From Candidula unifasciata (taxonomy: Eukaryota; Mollusca; Gastropoda; Stylommatophora; Geomitridae), in the NCBI GenBank assembly GCA_905116865.2, contig CAJHNH020000564.1, positions 124,001 to 188,000 on the forward strand: 64,000 bases of DNA, in the 5' to 3' direction. Under the pieces are notes generated by a model. The model saw nothing but the letters and a program-made list of their open reading frames with translations. It had not been told where the DNA came from and did not search any database. Both the position numbers and the translations under genes were made by a program. This document shows, piece after piece, positions 53,433-64,000 of the stretch. Within the stretch, counting starts at the first letter, position 1. The number at the start of each line of letters is the position of its first letter.

Positions 53433-53620
53433 TATATATATATATATATATACGTCGGCTCTGTGGCTAAGTCGATGCGAACGCAATGACAAACTACTGG
53501 ACGTAAATTTGCCTAGAAAAACCACACAACAGCCAGGGGCTGTTAGGGTTGGTTCTGCAACGTCCTGTAAAGGATAAGCAACCAACTTACACAAACATAT
53601 ATATATATATATATATATAA
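53433..53620 (+). mobile_element. SINE-A copy with internal deletion, in AT microsatellites
   Basis: The head GGCTCTGTGGCTAAGTCGATG (A box at about 53463) is joined straight to CAATGACAAACTACTGGACG, so the B box and next ~80 bp are missing. It ends TGTAAAGGATAAGCAACC. (TA)n at 53434-53450 and (AT)n at 53598-53620 flank it on both sides. Confidence 0.8.
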
Positions 53621-53669
53621 GGAGATTGTATGTATAGTGGCTAGTGGTACTGCTGATTTGTTGTTGTAC

Positions 53670-53720
53670 GAGATGCTTGTTAGTGAGGCAGTGGGTCTAT
53701 TCTATTTTCCTAAAATACAG
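53670..53720 (-). mobile_element. Repeat D 5'-end fragment
   Basis: GAGATGCTTGTTAGTGAGGC and AGTGGGTCTATTCTATTTTCC correspond to the repeat D 5' portion in antisense. Confidence 0.55.
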
Positions 53721-53789
53721 GAGGCCGAAATGAAAGACATAACTTTCAGAGGACCAGTCCAACAGCTTACCTAATTCACCTAAAAAAGA

Positions 53790-54445
53790 TCAGTGCCTAA
53801 CAAAGTAGTCTATAAAATAACGGCTTTTCCACTTCACCAAAGAAATCTCTGAATAATGAAAAAGTCTGTAACATAACGGCTTATCTACTTCACCAAAGAG
53901 ATCTCTTACTAATAAAAATAAAGTCTGTAAAGTAACATCTGACCTACTTCACCAAAGAGATTTCTTACTAATAAAAAAAAGTATGTAAAGTAACGGCTTA
54001 CCTACTTCACCAAAGAGATCCCTTACTAATAAATAAATTATGTAAAGTAACGACTTATCTACTTCGCCAAACAAGATCCCTTACTAATAAAATAGTCTGT
54101 AAGTAACGGCTTATCTACTTTATCATAAAGAACCATGACTAATGAAGTAGTCGGTAACGTAACGGCTTATTACTTTATATATATATATAAAAAAGATCTA
54201 TGACAAATGAAATGGTCTGTAAAGTAACAGCTTATCTATTTCACCATAAAGATACCTGACTAATGGAGTAGTCTGTAAAATAACAGCGTATCTACTTCAC
54301 CATAGAGATCCTTTACTAATGAAATAGTCTGTAAAGTAACTGCGTATGTACTTCACCAAAAAGAGCTCTGACTAATGAAATAGTCTGTAAAATAAAGGCT
54401 TACCCACTTGACCAAACAGATCCCCTACTAATAAAACAGTATGTA
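53790..54445. repeat. ~57-bp minisatellite, about 12 degenerate units
   Basis: The unit GTCTGTAAAGTAACGGCTTA then TCTACTTCACCAAAGAGATC and ACTAATAAAATA recurs at 56-61-bp steps from 53809 to 54440. An ATATATATATA insertion splits one unit near 54176. It is independent in sequence from the 57-bp satellite at 60.4 kb. Confidence 0.9.
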
Positions 54446-54458
54446 AAGTAAAAAATAA

Positions 54459-54480
54459 AGGGGGGGGGGGGGGGGGGGGC
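54459..54480. repeat. G-run
   Basis: A G-run of about 20 bases directly follows the minisatellite. Runs of this sort (also near 41700 and 24270) are prone to consensus error. Confidence 0.9.
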
Positions 54481-54494
54481 GCTTAAAGCGTATA

Positions 54495-54560
54495 TGATGC
54501 CTGCCTCATGTTTTCAAAGACCAATCGACCCTTAGTGGGTGTTCCGGTATACGTCACGCT
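54495..54560 (-). mobile_element. SINE-E fragment (weak)
   Basis: AAGACCAATCGACCCTTAGTG, GGGTGTTCCGGTATACGTC and ACGC follow the order of antisense SINE-E (compare 55850-55880). Short, so tentative. Confidence 0.4.
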
Positions 54561-55805
54561 AGCAATCGATCAATCAGTTTGTCTCTTCGAGGCTACTACC
54601 TTACCGTTTACCATACGATCCTGAGATTAACATAGCTCAATCAAGACGGCACACCAATAGGGTAGATTACAGATACCCGGTTCAGCATTCAAAGAAGATA
54701 TAAGTCACCCATAACGGTCACACCCACCAGATTTCCTTCTCTTTTTTTTTAACGTTCGGCTTCGTATGCTCTGATCAGACTATCAGAAGGTCTGCTTCTG
54801 TAACCTTGCATGTCAACTGCAGGTCCTTCACGGCTACCCACAGCTTGCTCTGCACACATTGCTCTTGAGACCAGGTTTCTTTTCATAGTTGTAGGTAGAG
54901 TCCTTTAGTCTCAAGCGAGTAAGGATCCTCACCGGCCCTATTTTCTTCCTATGGCATAGCTTGATACCTATTTTATAACAGGTCGACCTGGGATCTATGA
55001 TTACCTCAGCTTTCTAGATAGTCTCAAGTAAGCGAAAATAAATAATGCTTTCAAGACTATTTCAGCAACAAATGAACATAACATTTCTGGAAATCTGTTT
55101 CTCTAGACTAAACCACTTGTCTTATCTTGTAGCACCCAGACATTCAGGGATAAGCATCCTATTTTCAGTAGGCATAAATATCCATCATTATTGCCTCTGA
55201 CGTTTATTCCCTTTTTCTTCATTTTACTTAACCTGTTTGTATAGAAAAGTAACCACCACCCCCCCCCCCCCCAAAAAAAAAAAAAAAAAAAACGCTACTA
55301 TTATTTATCCTTTTCATTATTGATTCCACCCCCCCCCCCCCCCCGACTCCCCAAACTCCGCCTTGCTTCTTCTTATATCACTATCATTCTCAGCCTGGTT
55401 GCAGAATTTAGTTTTATTTCCTTGTAATTTTTCAGTGAATTGCGATCTTTTTGTATTTGATAAACGTCAGTGTTTCTGCTGTTTGTTGGTTGGTACAATC
55501 TTTCCTAAACTACTATCCTCTGCCAGGTTCCAATTTTTATTTCACAGTGATTTTTTCAGTGAATTAGGATTGTTCTTTATTTGCTACAGTCTTGCATTCC
55601 TGTTTGTTCACTGGCGCAGACTTTGGTGCGAACATGTTTTAAAAAAAAAATATTTTCTCTATCTTTTGTTTGCTAACTTGCACTCTGGAAAAAAAAAAAA
55701 AAACACACAGATGTGCAAAAAGTTTGTGAATATACCAGCAGCAAGTAATAAATAAACAAGTTCGGTTGCAAGGACAGACAAAAAAAGATCATTTACCACA
55801 CCTTC
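54561..55805. other. Non-coding, nothing recognised
   Basis: C- and A-runs at 55258-55292 and 55329-55345. A 130-codon plus frame at 55363-55755 is Phe/Leu/Ser-rich and has no recognised domain, and A-runs interrupt it. Not called as a gene. Confidence 0.45.
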
Positions 55806-55811
55806 AGTTGT

Positions 55812-56040
55812 ATTAGGCATATAGGGGTAGAGTTATATTTTATAAGCCAATGAGCACTCAGTGGGTAATGTGGTCAACATCCCACGCCCGGCTTTACCTC
55901 TCAGGACTTTATCTGCTACTCAATCAAAGCTGGGTTGACTTAGGAGCCAAGGACAGTTTTGAAAAGAAAGTACGGCTTCCCCAGCACCCGAACCTACGGC
56001 CTTCCTATCCGCAGATAAGCTTCTAGCTGCTCCGCAACAA
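55812..56040 (-). mobile_element. SINE-E copy, near full length
   Basis: The plus strand has GCATATAGGGGTAGAGTTA, AGCCAATGAGCACTCAGTG, CCCGGCTTTACCTCTCAGG, AAGCTGGGTTGACTTAGGAG and, toward the tRNA head, CACCCGAACCTACGGCC (B box GGTTCGGGTG on the complement). Confidence 0.82.
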
Positions 56041-56289
56041 ATGATAACAGGACACCCCCAAAAATATGTCATGATAGTAAAGTAACAATCTCTTTTGTGC
56101 TGTTTCCCTGCCTCTCCTTTCTCTAATCTTCCTAATGTCACGACGTACTTTCGTGAGTCCCCTCTCATTAGACAAAATATGTATACAATTGCTGCTAATG
56201 CGAATAATCAGTTATCTTTTGTGTCTTTAAAAACATTTTCAATACTCATTTTACTATCCTAGTTTTTGTATTTTCTATAAAACCACAAA

Positions 56290-56370
56290 AGCTCATTAGT
56301 ACAGTGGCGGGAGGCTTGTCTAATAACCCGAAGGTTTTGGGCTCAAATCCGCATCGAGTAGGATCATATT
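56290..56370 (+). mobile_element. Possible tRNA-like SINE head
   Basis: AGTACAGTGGCGGGAGGC and TTTTGGGCTCAAATCCGC resemble A and B boxes about 30 bp apart. No known body follows, so it is tentative. Confidence 0.4.
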
Positions 56371-56864
56371 TTTTAAAGAATTTACCAGCCAAAATGGATA
56401 CCAGAAAAAGTTTAAAAAAAAAAAAAAAAGAAATAAGGAATGCCGACGTGATTTTAACTACATTGCCAATCGAGTACCGACAGCTGTTTCAAAATAAAGA
56501 TCTACAGTCCTTTCCATAAGTACTGCCAAGCTTTAATTATCTGTAGTTCAGTAACCGTTCTGTGTCATTTGTCAAAATTTGGCATGCAACCTGTAAGAAG
56601 CAGTTTAATGTAAGCAAACATCTCATTTTTATTTTACTTTATGAAATATAGACAGCGATACAAAGTAAACACTCTGTATGTTTACAGTTATTTAAGTAAA
56701 GGGAAATTTCCCAACATTCAATGCACACATGTCATAGAGGTTTTACTCTCAGGTGATCATCTAAAGCAATAGTTTCTCGTGAGTTGTGAATTTTTTTTAT
56801 TGTGTGCCCGATATGCTGTCAAAATAATTAGCACGTATCGCTGCAATGTGAACTGCTTTTAGAC

Positions 56865-56867
<3 letters not shown>
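56371..56867. other. Non-coding, nothing recognised
   Basis: AT-rich; no motifs. Confidence 0.4.

Positions 56868-56926
<59 letters not shown>
56868..56926. repeat. (AT)n microsatellite
   Basis: About 28 AT units. Confidence 0.95.
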
Positions 56927-56929
<3 letters not shown>

Positions 56930-58634
56930 AGATTGGAACAGTAACATTGATCAGAAAGACAAAACATGGCCGGAGAAAGATGGAAATAAGGAGAGAAATA
57001 AATTAGGAATATAAATGAAAGAGTTATGAAAATAAATAAAGTAATGAGGAAAAAAAATAAGAAATTAAAAAAAAATGAAACATGAAAAGACATTTTTATC
57101 TTATGCTTCTAAATTTTCAGCTATGAACTTGACTACACAACCCCACGAACACACAAACACACACGCACGCACGCACGCACACACCAGTGAGAACGTCCGC
57201 TGGATTTTCTTATTCGCAAGGAAAGACAAATAACAAGAAGCTAGATGGTCGCTATTTGCTTACTGTTGGATACTTCGTTAGCCCGCTGTATCCGGCTATG
57301 TCTGAACTAATGCACTTGACCAAAGGTCAGTTATTGAAACTGGCTTGAGAGCTGGACACTGGTCAAGACTGGCGTATAGTGTCCAGGAATCAGACTGTTT
57401 GTGATTAATTGTGCTATTCGTATGACAGACATATACAGTAATAGCGGACTGAGACTACCGATCTATATGTAAATAGCAAGGCTAGTCTCGGAAATACTGT
57501 TGAAATCTAAGACTCGTGTAGTGGAAGTTATTTGTACAGAGATATTTGTCCAATCAATTGAGTGACTAAATATTAATATATGAGATAATGTTTTTATTTA
57601 TCTTTGTTTTTATTATTTTTGTTTCGTGTCCCTTATTTACATTGTATTTTCTAACAGCTATTCCTGTTCCAGTTTTTTTTTAAACCTTCGTTTTGCTTCT
57701 TTACTTCCTTGACTTTATCGTCTGTCTAGGGTTCCTTTTTAAATTGTTGATAATGACTTTTGCACGGTCAGGCTGTATCTTTGAAAGTCTTTTTTTTTAA
57801 AATCTTTTACCTCACAGAGCTTCAACTAGCATAGTGGTGAGAAGCTCTCCATTTGGTCAAATATGCACATTTATGCGCCCACTTTAAAGATTTGGTTCAT
57901 TCTATTATTTTGTTTCACCCTATCTCGGGGGCTTCGAGATTTCGTAAGGAATTCATAAAGTTCCAGGAAAATCCTGTTATAGAAACTTATGATAAGGGTT
58001 AGTTTCTGTTCTTCTTCTTTTTCTTTCGTTAACCCGCAATAGATTATACATATCTGCAGTGTTGTCTCTGGTGTGAACTTCACTGTCCGGCGTAATTGAC
58101 TCGACGACCCGTAAAGTCGGTTTCAACCGGTGTTTTTCTTGGGAAGAACTTAGTGGCGACTACGATGCGAAATAGGGATATTTTGAGGCGGACGATGAAA
58201 AGGGCCATCTTGGGGTGGTGGAGGGGGGAGGGGGGGGGGAAATGCCCTGAAAAGGACCTACAGTCTCCACGTATATCTATTGGTGGGTTAGGGTTAGATG
58301 CAGCTATGTGAGAGGTCAAGGAAATTCATGTCGAAAGCAGAGTCACGAAGTAAGAACACCGCTTCCAAACAGGACACAGAGATGGCGACGAACGCACGAA
58401 AGTAACATACACTGGAATTGATGACGCAATATATGACCAAAACGCTGAACATAACCAACACATGACACCCCTAGAAAATAGGAGTTTTAGTGTGTTATAG
58501 TTAGTATTAAATAAACACAGACTAACACTAACCCTAACTTTCCGGGGAACTCTGGGAATTCGACATGAAAGTGTGTTTTTGATGCTACGTGTTTGTTACA
58601 TTTATTACGAAATATTTTTTTGTTAGCCTGATTT
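56927..58634. other. 1.7-kb non-coding stretch
   Basis: Short CA/CACG runs near 57150-57185 and a G-run near 58235. Open frames of 60-80 codons have no motifs and no repeat copies were seen. It could be unique intergenic or intronic DNA. Confidence 0.45.
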
Positions 58635-58800
58635 AGCATAATTAGTATGTGACTGTGTATATGTATTTACCCAACTATTTTTTCCCTGAATTAACAGAAT
58701 TAGTATGTGGCTGTGCATAAGTATTTAACCAACTGATTACTTGCCGTAATTAGTCATATTAGTATTTGGCTGTGTATATGTATTTACCTAACTGTCTCGT
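58635..58800. repeat. Short tandem repeat, ~61-bp unit, three units
   Basis: AATTAGTATGTGACTGTGTA, AATTAGTATGTGGCTGTGCA and ATTAGTATTTGGCTGTGTA begin units about 60 bp apart, each followed by TATGTATTTACC-type sequence. Confidence 0.8.
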
Positions 58801-58949
58801 TAGATCGAAATTAGGGGTGTTTATGGGACTCCTCATGAAATTGCCATAAACAGCCCACCAAAGTTGCATGTGCATTTTCATTCATATTTTAATTATCTAC
58901 GACAGTAGTGTGGGATGTTGCCTGTAAATGTGCAACATATGTTATGGTT

Positions 58950-59325
58950 TTGAGGTTTGGAACAACGGATCATCATCATTGCACACAGGTGTAACCCATA
59001 TGTCATCCGTTCTTCTTCTAACTCAAGTCTGAGCCAGAAGAAGCTCAGCACAGTGCACAGGCTCTGCAGCATCGGCGAAGATTCTGAAATACTTCAGGTA
59101 GATTTTAAACTCCAAATTTTGCTTGGGCAGCACCGTTAGGCTACTCTTGTCGATTTCCAACTGCCACGGGATTTTTTACTTGCGCAACAATGCACACGGG
59201 CATCCAATCTGACTACCAGAGACCAGGGGAAATTACTAGAAGTCCAAGTCCACCTGAAAAAATACCAACACTTACCAGGGATTTAACGCGGAACCTCTAG
59301 CAATCGAGGTGGACACGCAGTCCCC
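58950..59325 (-). mobile_element. SINE-C copy, near full length
   Basis: Left end GGAACAACGGATCATCATC and GTAACCCATATGTCATCCG. Body TGCTTGGGCAGCACCG. The head at the right is shortened: AACCTCTAGCAATCGAGGTGG and GACACGCAGTCCCC. Confidence 0.82.
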
Positions 59326-59807
59326 TCTAACACATGTTATGAAACTAATCTGTTAATGTGAAACCTTTTTTTTAAAAAATCTAATCAACGCTTGCAGCGT
59401 GTGTTGTTGCATGTGAAATTGCAACATATTTTTCCTATCAGTGACAGCAGAGTAGGTTATTGCATGTAGATATGCAACCTTACATTGGAGGGGTGAGGGG
59501 TGGGTGGAGGGGGGGGGGGCACATATTGCGTCGTGGTTTTATGCAAGGCTGCGATATGTGCACAGATGAACCTTACACATCTGGTGTCAATCTAGAGAAG
59601 TGCATATATTCTATTCTCTCCCTAGTGTCTATTATTCATTTGTATTGAGTTTGAATGTTTTTTCTTGCATTAAAAACAAAACAGTGAAAATTGAAAGTTT
59701 TCGTTAAAAAAAGACAAAACACGGTTGCTTGGTTTTAACAATATTATAAACAGTGCCTGAAATCATCACAGTTACCCGTGGAATCGAACATCTCTTTTTC
59801 TTAGCAT
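59326..59807. other. Non-coding, nothing recognised
   Basis: A G-rich patch near 59490-59518. No gene. Confidence 0.4.
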
Positions 59808-60050
59808 TCACGGACGGTAAAGTTCGGTGCCAAGTTCGGGCTGTTCGTCCGCCTCTGTACTTAGGACTTTTTCCAGAAATTATGTTGTACGTGCGCATTC
59901 GTCTTACACCTTTGGCTTACACGTATGCAGTCAGTAGGTTCCTCACTTCTCAGGCAGATACACCCTGACTTCTAAGGAATTATCCCTCTTTCCTCGCCTT
60001 CTACGACATGCTTGTTAGGGGATATTTAGTCCATTTTCCCCCCATAAAAT
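59808..60050 (-). mobile_element. Repeat D copy, diverged
   Basis: Plus-strand order: ACGGTAAAGTTCGGTGCCAAG, TTCGTCCGCCTCTGTACTTAG, TATGCAGTCAGTAGGTTCC, CAGGCAGATACACCCTGAC and ACGACATGCTTGTTAGGGG. Confidence 0.72.
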
Positions 60051-60265
60051 TGAACCCAGAATCAACACAGAAAAAAAATAAAAATAAAAATAATACGAAA
60101 TCGGCAGCAACCAGCTACTCATTAACTTGTTCTCATTTCTAGCTGATGCTGAAAGAGACTGAGTGTGTTGGGTCCACTCATAGATGCCATATTGGTTCTC
60201 CTCAGAAGATACTTCAGATTTGGTGATATGCTGGTTATGAGTCATCTAGACGTCTGAGATGCCAG
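60051..60265. other. Non-coding spacer
   Basis: Nothing recognised. Confidence 0.35.
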
Positions 60266-60269
60266 ACTG

Positions 60270-63200
60270 TTATAAATAGTCACTGGATTGTTAAAGGGTT
60301 AGAAAGATTTGCTGAATTGGTAATATTAAAAAAAAAATAGACACTGCATTGACAACATATTGGAAAAGTTTCCTGATATGTCAAAGCACACACTTATTAG
60401 ATTGTCAAAGCATTAAACAGATATGGTGAATTGTCAAAGTATTTATACAGTCACTGAATTGTCAAAGTAATAAACAGATATGGTGAATTGTCAAAGTATT
60501 TATACAGTCACTGAATTGTCAAAGTAATAAACAGATATGGTGAATTGTCAAAGTATCCATACAGTCACTGAATTGTCAAAGCATTAAACAGATATGGCGA
60601 ATTGTCAAAGTATCCATACAGTCACTGAATTGTCAAAGCATTAAACAGATATGGTGAATTGTCAAAGTATTTATACAGTCACTGAATTGTCAAAGTAATA
60701 AACAGATATGGTGAATTGTCAAAGTATCCATACAGTCACTGAATTGTCAAAGCATTAAACAGATATGGCGAATTGTCAAAGTATCCATACAGTCACTGAA
60801 TTGTCAAAGCATTAAACAGATATGGTGAATTGTCAAAGTATTTATACAGTCACTGAACTGTCAAAGCATTAAACAGATATGGTGAATTGTCAAAGTATTT
60901 ATACAGTCACTGAACTGTCAAAGCATTAAACAGATATGGTGAATTGTCAAAGTATTTATACAGTCACTGAATTGTCAAAGTAATAAACAGATATGGTGAA
61001 TTGTCAAAGTATTTATACAGTCACTGGATTGTCAAAGTAATAAACAGATATGGTGAATTGTCAAAGTATTTATACAGTCACTGAATTGTCAAAGTAATAA
61101 ACAGATATGGTGAATTGTCAAAGTATTTATACAGTCACTGAATTGTCAAAGTAATAAACAGATATGGTGAATTGTCAAAGTATCCATACAGTCACTGAAT
61201 TGTCAAAGTAATAAACAGATATGGTGAATTGTCAAAGTATTTATACAGTCACTGAATTGTCAAAGTAATAAACAGATATGGTGAATTATCAAAGTATTTA
61301 TACAGTCACTGAATTGTCAAAGTAATAAACAGATATGGTGAATTGTCAAAGCATTTATACAGTCACTGAATTGTCAAAGTAATAAACAGATATGGTGAAT
61401 TGTCAAAGTATTTATACAGTCACTTAATTGTCAAAGTAATAAACAGATATGGTGAATTGTCAAAGTATTTATACAGTCACTGAATTGTCAAAGTAATAAA
61501 CAGATATGGTGAATTGTCAAAGTATTTATACAGTCACTGAACTGTCAAAGTAATAAACAGATATGGTGAATTGTCAAAGTATTTATACAGTCACTGAATT
61601 GTCAAAGTAATAAACAGATATGGTGAATTGTCAAAGTATTTATACAGTCACTGAACTGTCAAAGTAATAAACAGATATGGTGAATTGTCAAAGTATTTAT
61701 ACAGTCACTGAACTGTCAAAGTAATAAACAGATATGGTGAATTGTCAAAGCATTTATACAGTCACTGAACTGTCAAAGTAATAAACAGATATGGTGAATT
61801 GTCAAAGTATTTATACAGTCACTGAACTGTCAAAGTAATAAACAGATATGGCGAATTGTCAAAGTATTTATACAGTCACTGAATTGTCAAAGTAATAAAC
61901 AGATATGGTGAATTGTCAAAGTATTTATACAGTCACTGAACTGTCAAAGTAATAAACAGATATGGTGAATTATCAAAGTATTTATACAGTCACTGGATTG
62001 TCAAAGTAATAAACAGATATGGTGAATTGTCAAAGTATTTATACAGTTACTGAATTGTCAAAGTAATAAACAGATATGGTGAATTATCAAAGTATTTATA
62101 CAGTCACTGAACTGTCAAAGTAATAAACAGTATGGTGAATTGTCAAAGTATTTATACAGTCACTGAATTGTCAAAGTAATAAACAGATATGGTGAATTAT
62201 CAAAGTATTTATACAGTCACTGAACTGTCAAAGTAATAAACAGTATGGTGAATTGTCAAAGTATTTATACAGTCACTGAATTGTCAAAGTAATAAACAGT
62301 ATGGTGAATTGTCAAAGTATTTATACAGTCACTGAATTGTCAAAGTAATAAACAGATATGGTGAATTGTCAAAGTATTTATACAGTTACTGAATTGTCAA
62401 AGTAATAAACAGATATGGTGAATTATCAAAGTATTTATACAGTCACTGAACTGTCAAAGTAATAAACAGTATGGTGAATTGTCAAAGTATTTATACAGTC
62501 ACTTAATTGTCAAAGTAATAAACAGATATGGTGAATTATCAAAGTATTTATACAGTCACTGGATTGTCAAAGTAATAAACAGATATGGTGAATTGTCAAA
62601 GTATTTATACAGTCACTGAATTGTCAAAGTAATAAACAGATATGGTGAATTGTCAAAGTATTTATACAGTCACTGAATTGTCAAAGTAATAAACAGATAT
62701 GGTGAATTGTAAAAGTATTTATACAGTCACTGAATTGTCAAAGTAATAAACAGATATGGTGAATTGTCAAAGTATTTATACAGTCACTGGATTGTCAAAG
62801 TAATAAACAGATATGGTGAATTGTCAAAGTATCCATACAGTCACTGAATTGTCAAAGTAATAAACAGATATGGTGAATTGTCAAAGTATTTATACAGTCA
62901 CTGAATTGTCAAAGTAATAAACAGATATGGTGAATTGTCAAAGTATTTATACAGTCACTGAATTGTCAAAGTAATAAACAGATATGGTGAATTATCAAAG
63001 TATTTATACAGTCACTGAATTGTCAAAGTAATAAACAGATATGGTGAATTATCAAAGTATTTATACAGTCACTGAATTGTCAAAGTAATAAACAGATATG
63101 GTGAATTGTCAAAGCATTTATACAGTCACTGAATTGTCAAAGTAATAAACAGATATGGTGAATTGTCAAAGTATTTATACAGTCACTGAATTGTCAAAGT

Positions 63201-63560
63201 AATAAACAGATATGGTGAATTGTCAAAGTATTTATACAGTCACTGAACTGTCAAAGTAATAAACAGATATGGTGAATTGTCAAAGTATTTATACAGTCAC
63301 TGAACTGTCAAAGTAATAAACAGATATGGCGAATTGTCAAAGTATTTATACAGTCACTGGATTGTCAAAGTATTAAACAGATATGGTGAATTGTCAAAGA
63401 ATCCATACAGTCACTGGAATGTCAAAGTATTAAACAGATTTGGTGAACTGTTAGAATCCATACAGTCACTGGACTGTCAATTTATTAAACAGATATGGTG
63501 AATTGTCAAAGAATTCACAGTCACTGGATTGTCAAAGTGTCTTAAAAAAGAATCACTGAA
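60270..63560. repeat. 57-bp satellite, ~55 units, dimeric
   Basis: Unit: GAATTGTCAAAGTAATAAAC AGATATGGT joined to GAATTGTCAAAGTATTTATA CAGTCACT. Both halves start GAATTGTCAAAGT, so the 57-bp unit is a 29+28-bp dimer. Exact 57-bp steps run from about 60400 to 63480. Variants include CATTAAAC for TAATAAAC, TATCCATA for TATTTATA, GAACTG for GAATTG and a 2-bp deletion (CAGTATGG) around 62100-62470. The edges (60270-60400 and 63480-63560) are degenerate. Stop codons occur in all frames, so it is not protein-like. Confidence 0.97.
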
Positions 63561-63607
63561 TTGTCGAAATCATTTATATAGTCAAGTGGGAAAACATCAA
63601 TGAACTT

Positions 63608-64000
63608 GGTCAAACCATCAACATCATGGCACACGTGTAGTAACCCGTAAGTGTTTTGTTCTTCTTCTAACTCAAGTCTGAGTCCAAAGAAGCTCAGCAC
63701 GGTGAACAGGCTCTGTGGCACCGGCGAGGATCCTGAAATACTTTGGGTAGATTTTTAACTCCAAATTTTGCCCGGGCAGCGCCGGTAGGCTACTCTTTTC
63801 GATTTCCAACTGCCAAGAATTTTTATTCGTGCGCAACTATACACACGGGCATCCGATCTCACTACCTAGAGACCAGGGGGAATTACTAGAAGTCCAAGAC
63901 CACATGTAAAAAATCCAAGCCCTTACCGTTAATTAAACCCAGAACCTCCAACACTCGAGGCGGGCACCGTGACCTAAAGATTAATCTGGAAATATGTGTC
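63608..64000 (-). mobile_element. SINE-C copy running to the window edge
   Basis: Left end CATCAACATCATGGCACACG and TTCTAACTCAAGTCTGAG. Body GCCCGGGCAGCGCCGG. Toward the right is the head (complement of CCTCCAACACTCGAGGCGGGC near 63945, with the final GACCTAAAG). The head may be complete at about 63990, but the element's true end lies at or beyond the window end. Confidence 0.85.

Noticed and set aside
55363..55755. 130-codon open frame as a host gene
   Set aside because: Phe/Leu/Ser-rich, interrupted by A-runs, no domain, and no start or splice context that I can support.
60270..63560. CRISPR array or protein repeat
   Set aside because: Direct 57-bp tandem units without spacers; stop codons in all frames.

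Overview
This is non-coding metazoan DNA with no host gene that I can recognise. The base composition is AT-leaning. The longest open frames (up to about 400 codons) lie inside microsatellites and satellites. Everything coding-like is a short, decayed piece of a transposable element. There are tRNA-headed SINEs, several LINE lineages (EEP endonuclease, RT C-termini, RNase H domains), a Penelope-like GIY-YIG fragment, hAT elements with 8-bp target duplications, and tetranucleotide-tailed repeats. Together these suggest an invertebrate, most likely a lophotrochozoan such as a gastropod mollusc. That placement is inference from repeat style, not from a marker gene.

Families used below: SINE-A (tRNA head, A box TGGCTAAGTCG, B box GGTTCGATCCC, ~230 bp); repeat B (~205 bp, 3' end GTGATGTCCTGGTGGGG, often followed by a tetranucleotide microsatellite); SINE-C (tRNA-like head CGTGGTCTCGAGGCATGG, ~400 bp); repeat D (~280 bp, GAA tail, probable SINE); SINE-E (tRNA head, body GAAGTAAAGGCGG, ~250-300 bp); SINE-G (tRNA-like, two copies).

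Layout. 1-9 kb: scattered SINEs, an RTE-like LINE 3' end, and a 1-kb CAGA/GATA microsatellite attached to a B repeat. 9-15 kb: a LINE RNase H region split by a repeat D, a 520-bp hAT MITE with target duplication, a LINE RT fragment split by a SINE-C piece, and a LINE endonuclease remnant. 15.5-17.7 kb: a SINE-C-derived tandem array (324-bp unit) fused to the end of a SINE-A. 18-28.5 kb: LINE tail, SINEs, hAT MITEs including SPIN-like ones, and a Penelope fragment. 28.9-29.4 kb: CT-rich block. 29.4-31.1 kb: the longest complex stretch without a recognised repeat. 32-48 kb: nested SINEs, a likely sequence artefact near 34 kb, two hAT transposase remnants, a LINE inserted in a repeat D with a perfect 12-bp target duplication, and several minisatellites. 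48.96-52.2 kb: a 30-bp satellite with an 11-monomer (328-bp) higher-order unit. 53.8-54.4 kb: a ~57-bp minisatellite. 60.3-63.5 kb: a 57-bp satellite built from two ~28-bp halves. The window ends inside a SINE-C.

The parts do not form a pathway. They record successive insertions. Target duplications let several be ordered: repeat D into an RNase H LINE, SINE-C into a LINE, SINE-A into SINE-E, SINE-A beside SINE-A, and a LINE into repeat D. The most notable signals are the two large satellites, the birth of a tandem array from a SINE, the SPIN-like hAT copies (a family known for horizontal transfer), and repeat B as a seed of microsatellites. All family assignments are from reading the sequence without database searches.
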